From positions 23,392,272 to 23,456,271 of the forward strand of contig NC_026659.2 of NCBI RefSeq assembly GCF_000004075.3: a stretch of DNA of 64,000 bases, in the 5' to 3' direction. Made by a program: the position numbers and the translations under genes. The notes beneath the pieces were generated by a model. The model was not told where the DNA came from, did no database searches, and saw only the letters and a list, made by a program, of their open reading frames with translations. This stretch comes from Cucumis sativus. Taxonomy: Eukaryota > Streptophyta > Magnoliopsida > Cucurbitales > Cucurbitaceae. The number at the start of each line of letters is the position of its first letter. The first letter of the stretch is position 1. Below, piece by piece: positions 1 through 9,719 of this stretch.

Positions 1-1711
1 TTGTTCAATTTCGGGTTGTATTTCCTCCATTGATTCTGTTGCCACCAACATCCAATCAGCCTTCGGAATTCCCATAGCTCTGAAATCAACTAAAAAACCT
101 TGATCATCCAGTTGCCACGTTTTAACCAGCACCTTCAAGGATATTTCCATTTTGGTCAGTGAGGGATCTCCTTTCAAGATTACATTAGTGTCCCCGACAA
201 TGAATGTCATGGTTAAAGCCTTCTAATCGACAGTCATAGCACATTGCTTTCGGAGCCATTGCATCCCTAATACCATATCTAAGCTGCCTAATTCCAACGG
301 TAAGAAATCCTCAATTATGGTCAGTACTGGCAGCCCCACAGTGATGCCTTTGCACATTCCTCGACCTTGCACTGCCTTCCTGGATCCCATAATGACGTCG
401 TAGTTGGTCGTTTCGGCCATAGGTAATTTCAATTTCTCTACCCGCATGAGTGAGATAAAATTGTGGGTTGCTCCACAATCCACCATGATTATTATCTCTC
501 TATCTTCCACTGTTCCTTTAACCTTGAACGTACTTGGAGCTGTCAGTCCCACCACCGAATTCAAGGATAATTCCACAACTGGACTAACTTCAACCATTGC
601 GTTCTCGTTCTCGACGTCTTCCATCTTTGTATCCTCTAAATCATTTGCTACTAGGTAAAGGCGGAGCTCTTTGTTTTTGCAGCGTTGTCCCTTACTAAAC
701 GGTTCGTCACACCGATAGCAAAGCCCCTTGTCACACCTTGCTTGTAACTCAAAATCAGTCCATCTTCGAAAATTATTTTCGTGTCGAACCCCACTGCCAG
801 ATGCGACAACTTGCGAGGTGATCGGAGTAGATGAATGTGCGTGTACCCTATCGGCTAATGTCACGATTTTTGTTGTAGAGTTTTCTAAAAGTTTTTCCTC
901 TTGTTTTTGGGCTGGCTTTCCATCTTTTGCATATGGGCCTTGAGAAGCCCAAGCCATTTCTAATTTTTCCTCAGCTAACCGGGTTGCATACATCATATCT
1001 TCCAGGCCCACGGCCCGGATTGCGAAAACCTCCATTCTAATTATGGGATCCAAACCGTTTGTAAATGTCCCTACCAAAACGCCCTCGGCCATCTTTGGTA
1101 ACGGCGCCGATAATTCCTTGAAGCGTTACAGGTAATCGCTCACCGAATTCTCTTGTTTTATTGCCAAAAATCGCGCACAACTAGTCTCATGCTCTCGACA
1201 ACGGAACCAGTTGTACATCCGTTCCTTCAATTCTTTCCACGATCTAAAACACTTTCGATTTTCCACCCAACGAAACCAGCACAATCCTTTCCCTTCCATA
1301 CTGACTATCGCAATTTTCAGTTTCTCTTGTTCATTCAATAAATGCATCTGAAAATAATGTTTTGCCTGATAAATCCAACCATCTGGGTCTTCTCCGTTGA
1401 AAACCGGCATCTCCAGTTTTTAAAATTTGATTTGATCCTGTCCTACCCCTGTTTCCAAGCTTAGAGACGTTTCTCCTTCCTCATCTCCTTCGATGATGTC
1501 TTCCATTCGAAGTTTCCTCTTGCCGGTGCTTACACCGGTCAGTTTCGACCCTTCCTGATGTCGTTGACGGTCTGCATACATCTCGATTATAACATTGCGT
1601 GCATTTTTTTATCGTTTTCTCCAGAACCGGTAACCTCTTAACTTCTTTTTTAATCGCTTCGATCTCTGCTTCCAAAGCGTCCAGATGTTCTTCGATTCTT
1701 TTTTGTGTCAT
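1..1711 (-). pseudogene. Degenerate gag-protease polyprotein of the gypsy-like element
   Basis: The probable gag start is the ATG at 1711, opening a short coiled-coil-like stretch (MTQKRIEEHLDALEAEIEAI). The frame is lost around 1500-1620 and picked up again from 1410 with the gag core. A TAA stop interrupts gag at 1126-1128, with homologous-looking sequence continuing in the same frame on both sides. The protease domain follows (active-site region near 430-480), and a TAG at 220-222 falls where a tryptophan codon is expected in the segment between protease and reverse transcriptase. Recognisable sequence in the same frame continues to base 1. At least one frameshift and two stops mean no full polyprotein can be made. 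Seen: frames and stops. Known family: gypsy gag-pol. Inferred: inactivity. Confidence 0.8.
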
Positions 1712-1735
1712 TTTCTTCCACCTCCCCAGGATGTC

Positions 1736-1753
1736 GATTGTCTCTGATATCAA
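1736..1753 (-). other. Primer-binding-like site of the gypsy-like element
   Basis: Minus-strand TTGATATCAGAGACAATC directly follows the LTR end and resembles the plant tRNA-iMet complement TGGTATCAGAGC with two substitutions. Position next to a CA end is what supports the call. Confidence 0.55.
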
Positions 1754-2139
1754 TGGTAGGTTTCCCCGTACCTACAATGAATCAACCCAAAAATATACAC
1801 CAAAACAGAGATATTTCTATACAGCAACTCAAAACACAAATACCAAGAGGAATAGTTGTTATACGATTTATAACTCTTAACAAAAAACAACAGGAAGTCA
1901 CAATAAAGTTCCAGCCAAATAAGAGGGTTGTTCCTCTCCCAATGAAACTCAGTTCATCCAAAATACACACAATATCCAGAATATCCAACCCTAGCACAAA
2001 ATACCTGCCTATATAGCTCCCTTCTACTGCTGCCACGTGGTGCAAGGACCACTGACATCTCTAACTACCATATTGTCTAACCTGAAATTCCTTTCTTGCC
2101 CCTCCGTCTATACATATGGGTTATTGGTGACCTTGCACA
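1754..2139 (-). repeat. Probable 5' LTR of the gypsy-like element
   Basis: On the minus strand the segment begins TGTGCAAGG and ends CCTACCA, giving the usual TG...CA ends. It is followed directly by a sequence resembling the initiator-tRNA-Met binding site. Inside are a TATATAG box (about 2010-2016) and, just upstream of it, a CACGTG core (about 2034-2039), as expected for an LTR promoter. The 3' LTR is off the window, so the ends cannot be confirmed by pairing. The outer border might instead be the TGAGGGG about 10 bp further out. Confidence 0.6.
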
Positions 2140-2255
2140 CTACCCCTCAGTTGTAGGATTGAAATATATACAAAACTCAACAAGTGGAAATCAATATTAA
2201 TTGGGGAGGAAATAATATTGCAAGGTTTCAAACATAAAACATCTTAGATAGATCA

Positions 2256-2270
2256 CTTGTTCTGATACCA
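2256..2270 (-). other. Primer-binding site (tRNA-iMet type) of the TRIM-like element
   Basis: Minus-strand TGGTATCAGAACAAG abuts the CA end of the 69-bp repeat. The first ten bases match the plant initiator tRNA-Met primer site exactly. Confidence 0.65.
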
Positions 2271-2339
2271 TGTTAGATTATTGATTAACCAAGTTTAAGT
2301 TTAGAGGTGAACGTCGATTTACTATTATCTCATCTAACA
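2271..2339 (-). repeat. 69-bp terminal repeat of the TRIM-like element
   Basis: The perfect 8-bp terminal inverted repeat TGTTAGAT/ATCTAACA and the adjacent tRNA-Met primer site mark both ends. T-rich sequence continues on the outer side toward the MED23 exon. No second copy is visible in the window. Confidence 0.55.
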
Positions 2340-2427
2340 TTTTTCTTTACAAGAAACCAACTTTCATAAAGAATATCATGACTAAGTCGCTGGATAAAAG
2401 GAAGAATAACAAAGAAATTGTAGTTGC

Positions 2428-5400
2428 CTGAATTCGTCAACTTCAAAAGCTCAAATATTCTATCAATTGTCGCCTCACATATCATCTCGGATGTAAAAAC
2501 TGCACCAGGACTGAGTCCTTGTGCAGAAGACCTATAGCCAGGAGCCACAAGAAGCACACGCTTCCACCAGTCCGGTGATGGAGTTGTGCGAAGAGCGTGC
2601 CTTATACAACGCATAGCTCTTTCCCAATCTCGAGTTCCTCTCTGAATAGCAGATGCAATATCCTAAACCAGATAAATAAAACCAATTTAACTTCATAGAA
2701 TGTCAATCAAATGAATAAATGAGAAACGGGAATTGTATCAGTCAGTGTATGAAAGCTACAAGTATTTAGAAGCCATACAGTATATTTGAGAAGAGAAAAA
2801 CAAGGTGTATATTTCAAGTTGGATTTCTATAATTGAAATCACATAACATGCAAAATAAAAATTTTAAAAAAAAACTCAATAAAATTGAGAGAATTAGGAA
2901 GGCGATATGGCAATATATAAAGGTACACAATGATACAGGGACAAGAAGTATTAGAGATGATAAAGCAGATAATAAAAGATCTGAAATCACAGTTGATGAA
3001 TGTTTTACTACGCAAATATTTGGCAATTCATAAAGAAGACTTCATAACAGGCTCCCATTGGTTCCATTTTTCCATAATGAAGCTAAAGAGTAGCAGACTC
3101 TATTACATATAGATAATTGCAATATCTTTTCAACTTATAACATACACCTAAAATGTTTCAAAAATTTAACCTCACCTACAGGGGGAAGAAATTGTCAATT
3201 AGCCTGGAGAGATATGATTGTATTGCATGTTTTCCTTTCATTTTCTTTTATTTCTACGCCACTCATATAGCTAGACAAGATACATTTTTGGTTTTCCTCT
3301 TTTTTACTCACTCTGACATTAAATAGAAACCCTCTTTGAGCTCAAGATTAAGTTAATTCACCTCGCCATGAAGAGGTTCACCAAGAACACTTGGGTATGT
3401 GATTGGTGAATAGCGCAAGCTTGCTACTGCTTCACCAGATATGTTCTGCATTGTTTGAGAAAAAATCCGTTGAGTGCCAAATGTAGGGCTGTGAAGGTGT
3501 TGATCCAACATCTGCATGTGCATTGCCATCATATCTCGCCTCCTATGGATCTCCAACATGAGTGTAAATAAGGCTTCATCATCAGGAATGTTATCAATGA
3601 ATTGCAAACCACTGCGTAGTAATTCATAGAAGGGCACCCGACATTTATTCTCCTCAACCAAAAGCCAGACTACATCCAAACAGCTATGTAGCCATTCAAT
3701 GAGAGCCTTGTCAGGCCTCCAGGATTTCATATTCTCAGATTCCTCCATCCCCTGTTGCCGTTGGTCCCAATTAACCATCCAATTGAGCATGTGGGAAAAG
3801 ATATCAGCATGAGTCACTGGTTTTAAATCAAATTTAAGACCACTTAAGATAATCTTGCAACAAAGCTGACGAAGACTGCTTATTGCATTATTTCTCAAAA
3901 ATGAATTGACCCTAACTGCAGATGGCAATCCAGTCCCAGAAAGATCAGAGGATTTGATTGGTGACAATGCTGTGCAAGAAGATGGATCAATACTAGACTG
4001 AGCGGGTGAACTGATTCCATGAACCAATGGTAATGGAGAGGCAGGATTGGAAGACTGAAAGGTAGAACTATTAGGCACTGGATTTGAGGATGGAAGCACC
4101 CCAGACTGTGATAAATTTGTTGTTGAGACAGTAGGCGCAGCTTGACTTCCCTGACCCATGGAAACTTCTGCAGATGAGATTGAAGAAAGAAGGGATGGCA
4201 GAAAAGTGTCCCAATTGATGTAACCTATACTGCATAAACTCCGTAAAGCAAAGAGAAGAAATTCTGCCCTTGGTACATGACCACTGCACTGCACAACTAG
4301 GGAGATGAGAACAGACTCAGTCACAGCACGCAACTGATCATGGTCCTGAAAGCCGATAGGTTGCCCCGTTTGTTAGACACAGTGTTCAATATTGTTTGGT
4401 GAAATGGAAGAAAATGAAAATGTTCAAATGCTTCATGATATGAAATTTTGAATTAAGTTCTGTAACTCACTGAAAATTGATTCTGAATTTGCTCAAAATC
4501 TAAAAGGAATTGCTCATTTCGAGGAGGAAGCTCTCTGTTAATAGCTAGTACACGCTTTTGAGCCTTGTTCCTGAAGAAGTGTAACAAAAATTAAGATTAG
4601 AGAAGTTCCACATAAAGAATTTATCCATGCAATATTTGAATTTTTTTTCTTCTAGTTGATTTAGCATTCTATTTTGAGAAATTATTGTAATATTTGATTT
4701 TTTTTCTCTCTTTCTTTTGCTCATTGTATAACCCTCTTGTACAATGAGCTTTTGTCTCTATATTTAATTATTAATAATAGAGATTTGTTTCCTTTTCAAA
4801 TAAAAATTTTGGAAAATTATTGTAAATGGTAAAATTTGTGAAAATATTTATAAAATATAGCAAAATTTTAAGATTCTATAGGTATCTATCATTGATAGAA
4901 TCTAAAATCTTGCTATATTTGGTAAATATTTTGGTTCATTTTGCTATATTTGAAACTGCCCCTTTTATTTTTATGTATTTACTTCAATTATTGTTTACCA
5001 GGGCACGAAAACGATATTTCATCATCAGAAAAATTACAGAACTTATGAATGCAACAGCCAAATGTCCAGAGCCAAGCAATAACTTCGTACTTTAAACCTA
5101 ATTTCCAACTCAGCAGCACCCAGTATTGTATCTTCATTCAGTTGTTCACTTTAGGAAATTTTAAAAACCCATGAAGCATAACAGTTGTTACCATCATACC
5201 CTCAAATTTTCAATTTGAGCAATCACGCAACAAACTGGAACACTTTGTGCCAATTTAATGATCCTCTCATAAAAGCATATGGCTCTCATTGTCAATAGAA
5301 AATTTAATAGAACAATAATGGAAAGAAAAATATTGAGAAATTAACTTTCACGCCACCAATTGATAAAATGAAAACAAAATCACCTATCACAACTCAATTC

Positions 5401-6872
5401 AGCAAACTCGCTACAGGGAAGCACAATATCAATTAAGGATAAAATAAAATAAATCGAAAATGAGAAACGTGCAACTCAGCGTGCACATCAGATCACTTAA
5501 ATACCAATAACACATGTGTTTTTCTTGTAAAAAGCGAAGAATATTTTCTATTGCACAAAAAAACAGAAAGGTAAAGCCTTTTTTAACAAGAAAAATATAT
5601 TCCAAGAAAATAAAAGAGCAATGACAACCAAAAGTATAGCCATCGTTGAGTTTTCAGTCGATGGATTGGGGATTAGAGCATGCAAATCATTTTCCATTAT
5701 CAAATAACACACTGAACCATATGTTTTTGCACAGGTTTACCCACAGAAGAACAGCAACAGACATTGTTGCTTTCAGGCTTTGTACCTCAATTTACTTTAA
5801 AAGACATACGTAAAAGAATAATTAAAAAAATAATCTCCAAATAATCTTAGAACTCAAGTACACACTTGTTCGTTGGCTCAAAAAAATGTCATGGTTGTGC
5901 AACCTACAGCACAAATCCGGTTCAAGTAATGTTGTAAAAGAATCTCCAAGTCTTATGGAATGAAATTGACACAAAAAAGAGGGAAAAAAAAAAACAGAAA
6001 TTGGTTGTTCATGTAACAACTAGATGTAGGTAGCTCATTTCATAGTTCCTGTTTAGGCTGGTTAGTCTTAAAAACAGGCTATATAGTGTATCTGCTTCTA
6101 ATCTCTTAAAAAGGGCGGGCTATGTTATGATAAAAAGAAAAAAAATGGATATTCGTGCGAGGCCCATTGCATGCTCCTGACTATTCTCAGGGGACAACCA
6201 TCTCACTCTATATTTAATTTTCAAGAAATCTAATATGATATTAAAACCTAAGTAGATGACCACTGAGATATGTTATGGCATAAATTCTGGTTCATAATTG
6301 CAGAAACACCAAAAAATACACTAAAAATATTTCCAGAGAGAATTGGATCATGGACCATGTCAAAAGAGGAATATGGCATCAATTGGAATTTAGTGAGACA
6401 AATGTTTAGCCGCTCAAACAGAACAATGTGATTCACCTAGTTTTTAAACTATCCAGATTCAGTTTAAAGGAACTAATGTCAGAATCATATAATAAGAAAG
6501 ATTGCAAAATAAAACCAGCAAAAACACAAACACGTTTTTTGAAAAAACATAAACCAATAAAGCAACAAAGACATAAACAATATAATAGAGAAAAACACTC
6601 ACGGAGGTTCTCTAGCTGAATCTTCATGCTTTAGACGATTACTCCTCTGCCCAAAAAAAAAAAAAAAAAAAATAAGCACAGAAGATGCTGTTTGTAAAAT
6701 AAAGATGGAAACTTAAAATGAGAGAGAAAAAAGGTGAGGACAAGGGAAATTAAGTTATTACTCCTAAGTAGAGGTCGAAGAGATTGACAATGGCAGCTCG
6801 AGCTGGGTGGAACTGGTAAGCACGGGAAGTGGAGACTGTCGTTAGTGATGAGGATCGTTGTGATTGATCCAT
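2428..6872 (-). CDS. MED23: Mediator of RNA polymerase II subunit 23 (MED23), 5' part of gene
   Basis: A large Mediator tail-side subunit that links activators to RNA polymerase II in the nucleus. Exons on the minus strand: 6762-6872, 6603-6646, 4471-4570, 3362-4345 and 2428-2662, giving residues 1-491 of a family usually about 1600 aa; the rest is left of the window. The start at 6872 (MDQSQRSS) leads into the conserved QFHPARAAIVNLFDLYLG. Exon 3 carries NRELPPRNEQFLLDFEQ, exon 4 AEFLLFALRSLC and INWDTFLPSLLSS followed by a Ser/Pro-rich linker, exon 5 TPSPDWWKRVLLVAP and ICEATIDRIFELLKLTNS. All phases join cleanly. Four introns are GT-AG; exon 5 ends in CAG|GCAACT, suggesting a GC donor. The following intron is loaded with retroelements. 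The identification rests on recalled similarity to Arabidopsis MED23 and is strong. Confidence 0.9.
4841..4951. repeat. Copy of dispersed inverted-repeat (MITE-like) family, in MED23 intron 2
   Basis: Two arms face each other: AAAATATTT..AATATAGCAAAATTTT..GATTCTAT on the left and its approximate inverse on the right, meeting at a TATCATTGATAG core. Related copies lie near 33208, 33475, 35338, 42755, 51040 and 60785. Non-coding. Confidence 0.65.
6652..6671. repeat. Poly(A) run
   Basis: About twenty consecutive A in the intron next to the acceptor of MED23 exon 2. Read on the minus strand it is a T run that serves as the polypyrimidine tract ahead of GGGCAG. Confidence 0.8.
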
Positions 6873-7065
6873 CTTCTCATTCCCAGTTCCAACAGCTCGA
6901 GCTCTTGGAATTTCAGGAAGAATCACAGGACTTGAAACCGGAATCAACGAACTGAAGAACTCGGAATTTGGCAGTGTTCGTCTTTTTGAGTCGTAGTTTT
7001 TTTATTTGGTTCCCAACTTTCTGAAATTGTTGCGGGTAATCGGGTTTGGATTCCACGAGAGAGTA

Positions 7066-7106
7066 ATGGGCCGAGTAGTTTCTATTGGTCATATTGAGCC
7101 GGCCCA
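7066..7106 (-). promoter_or_regulatory. Paired TGGGCC (site II-like) elements upstream of MED23
   Basis: GGGCC(C/A)-type motifs occur at 7066-7073 and 7101-7106, about 200-235 bp upstream of the MED23 start codon, with an inverted CCAAT at 7084-7088 between them. TGGGCY pairs are typical of plant housekeeping promoters bound by TCP factors. The motifs are seen; their function is inferred. Confidence 0.45.
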
Positions 7107-7241
7107 GCAGACTTGTTCGATTGCGCAAAATGTGTATAGTTCCTTCATGTTTTTTTCATCTCATTTAGTTAGTTACATATTAGTTTTTCTTAGGTTTAAT
7201 TTAGATATATAACAATTCTAATAATATTTACCATCCCTATA

Positions 7242-7246
<5 letters not shown>

Positions 7247-7297
<51 letters not shown>
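7247..7297. repeat. TA microsatellite
   Basis: About 25 uninterrupted TA dinucleotides. A simple repeat likely to vary in length between accessions. Confidence 0.95.
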
Positions 7298-7299
<2 letters not shown>

Positions 7300-9428
7300 T
7301 TAAGCTTACCGTTCTATTTTCATAAATTACGATTTATCCTTCTTCATCCTCATGGACCATATTCCTCACGTACAACAGGTTGCATTAGAAGATTTACATA
7401 TGATGTCGACAACTTGAAGTTTGACACCACCCGTTCCGAGCTTCAAAAAGGAAGTTCAAGATCTTGTCAAGAGTCGGTAGCTTTTGTCGAACCGTTGCAA
7501 CTTTGATGGCCATGGTCATGGCATTTGTAATATAAGAAGGATTGTGGGTCTAGCAAAATTGAGTGCAATAGTGCCGAAGTTGCACCGCTGGCAGTTCTGG
7601 TTTATTTTTATGGTTTATGGGCATCTATCTCTTATAGACACAAATAGCATCTTATATATGTCTATCCTAAATAGACACAAAATAGTTCTTCTATTTCAAC
7701 CTCTTTATCTTCTTAAGCTTCAACTTCTTTTGTCTCAAGTAATAATTTTTAAAAACTTGTATAGTATAGTTTGGGATAGATAGTGGTTTATCTCTATATA
7801 TCCTAGATAGGTGAGATAGACCATAGATAATGATAGATATATAGTTTGAAAAAGATTCAAACCTTAGTCAGCAATTGTATTTTTGGATGTTTCTAAATTT
7901 GTGGTTCCAATTTGTTCCAACTCATTCTTATCATCCTCAATTTCATCTATATGCAAGCATATATTAGAAAGTAATAACTTTAAAAAACTTCATATACAAT
8001 TGTGGTAGTTTAGGACAAAAAAGCGATAGACCACTATCATTGTCTATCTTAGATACATAAAGATGTTATTTATCATTGTCCATTCTATACATAAAGATAC
8101 ATACACATAGATATATTTTAATTTGGATATTGAGGCCGTTTTTTATTATTGTAATTATACATAATTGGAGATGTTTTATTTCATGTAAATATTTTCTAAA
8201 ATCTTTTCTTATTTTATAAAGAATAAATTATTTAGTCATTGCTCAAAAAATGGTTTTTAGTCACTTCCGTAGTTCCCCTGGTTCCAAACCAAAGTAATTA
8301 AATAAGTTATTCTCTAAAATGGACTAACCATTTTTAGCTTGATTGGAGTTGGAGATGTTCACACTCATCCTCACCATGTTTTCTCAAACGAAAATAATCC
8401 TCACCATGTTTTTTCAAATAAAAATAATTTTGAAACTTTGAAAATCACTTTTATGGTATTCAAAATTATCTTAAAATACATTTTTAATTGCTAAAAAATT
8501 AATGTCATGTTTAACTTTACACTTTTAAACTCTGTTTTTATATCACCATATTTTCATATCACCAAAATTCAATTTGTAAACTTTGTTTTCATATTACCAA
8601 ACCTGAATTTGAATTATTAAAAGAGTGAAAATAGTTGCAAAGGGTGGTAAAAACAATTAATAGTAATAGAATCAACCTCACATTTTTCTTATTTTTATTG
8701 ATTGATTACTTTTTACATATGTGTAAATGTGGCCTAAAAGCTAGAGATGTCCACTAATTAACATGTGAGGTCTAGAACCTGGTCCAAATGAGTGAGAGAA
8801 TCCCCAACTAAATGGAGAATGAGGGAGGCAGTGTGAAGACTTTTTTTCTTGATGGCTAAGTGGGGAAGGGGACTATATTCCTTGTTCCCACCTCGACCCT
8901 TGCAAACATCTCTACTAAGAGCCACATGCTTAATCAAATTGAAGAGTAAATCAATATACCATGTTCAATCACCAAATGATCAACAAAGCTAAAACTAATA
9001 AATTACTGTAAGTTATAAATTATGTCAACACTTAAACAACTACTATGGTCTGCTACAAACATTAACACTTCTAAACACATGTTACACAAATTTAGGCTTG
9101 TTCAAATATTGGATCTAAGATGTTCACTAAGCACACAAATTGCATAAACTAGTGTTACATAAATACAATCTTCTAAAACTCAACTCTCAATCAAACACTT
9201 TTACTATTCTTATATAACCATTTTGCATAAAACAAACACTTGGCATGACACAGAGCCTCTTACACAAACTTTTAGAAGGAAATCTAAACTATTATATCAT
9301 AGTCATGGTTAATGTGAGATAATGATTTTGTTTAAGATCCAAAAAAACGTGATAAGTTTGTAAAGAAGTTTGCATACAACTTGGAACAATTACTATTGAA
9401 ATTTGTATATTTATCAAGAAAGTGCTTT

Positions 9429-9476
9429 CTTGTTCTTCTTCTTCTTCTTCTTGTTCTTCTTTTTTTTTTTTTTTTT
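9429..9476. repeat. TTC microsatellite followed by poly(T)
   Basis: Repeated TTC units with two G interruptions run into about eighteen T. It lies downstream of the 3' end of the F-box gene on the minus strand. Confidence 0.85.
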
Positions 9477-9719
9477 GCCTATTTTATAGGTTTATCAAAA
9501 ACTCAATCTTACAACTCTACACCCAAAATACAAACTTTATAACATGCACAGATTAACTTCAAATTTACCAACTCAACCTACTTCCCATTATACTTACAGT
9601 TCGTTCAAACAAAGCATAATTTGTTGCAGCCATGCCTTGCAACGTTCATTTGCAAGATACAAAAAAAGCAAACAATGGCTTCTAATTTTAATCCAAATTC
9701 ATGTGGCAACTCAACCATA

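Larger units (their letters stand above)
1..2139 (-). mobile_element. Ty3/gypsy-like LTR retrotransposon, 5' part, cut by the window edge
   Basis: Read on the minus strand this shows, in order, a probable 5' LTR (about 1754-2139), a primer-binding-like site, a gag region and an aspartic-protease region. The 3' part (reverse transcriptase, integrase, 3' LTR) would lie left of base 1. The gag segment resembles plant gypsy gag proteins (GEDPDGWIYQAKHYF), followed by a CCHC-like knuckle remnant (CYRCDEPFSKGQRC) and a retropepsin motif (VDCGATHNFIS, usually D-S-G). The reading frame is broken, so this copy is non-autonomous. It lies in the same orientation as the MED23 gene, whose next exons must lie beyond it. 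Class assignment is fairly secure; the exact family cannot be told without the integrase. Confidence 0.8.
2140..2339 (-). mobile_element. Very small TRIM-like LTR element, 5' LTR plus internal region
   Basis: On the minus strand: a 69-bp LTR-like unit with TGTTAGAT...ATCTAACA ends, then TGGTATCAGAACAAG (tRNA-iMet primer site) with no gap, then about 120 bp of non-coding sequence, then a purine tract ACTGAGGGGTAG next to a TGT. That is the minimal layout of a TRIM (terminal-repeat retrotransposon in miniature). The expected second LTR is missing because the larger gypsy-like LTR begins at exactly this point, so the larger element seems to have inserted there. The reconstruction is inference: only one LTR is visible. 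Confidence 0.55.
6873..9719. other. Intergenic region between MED23 and the F-box gene
   Basis: Contains the divergent MED23 upstream region, a TA microsatellite, degenerate GATAG/CTATC-rich sequence at about 7770-8120, a duplicated 30-bp unit at about 8368-8428 (CCTCACCATGTTTT... repeated), and a TTC-rich tract at about 9429-9476. No convincing gene; the short open frames show no recognisable protein. Confidence 0.6.
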
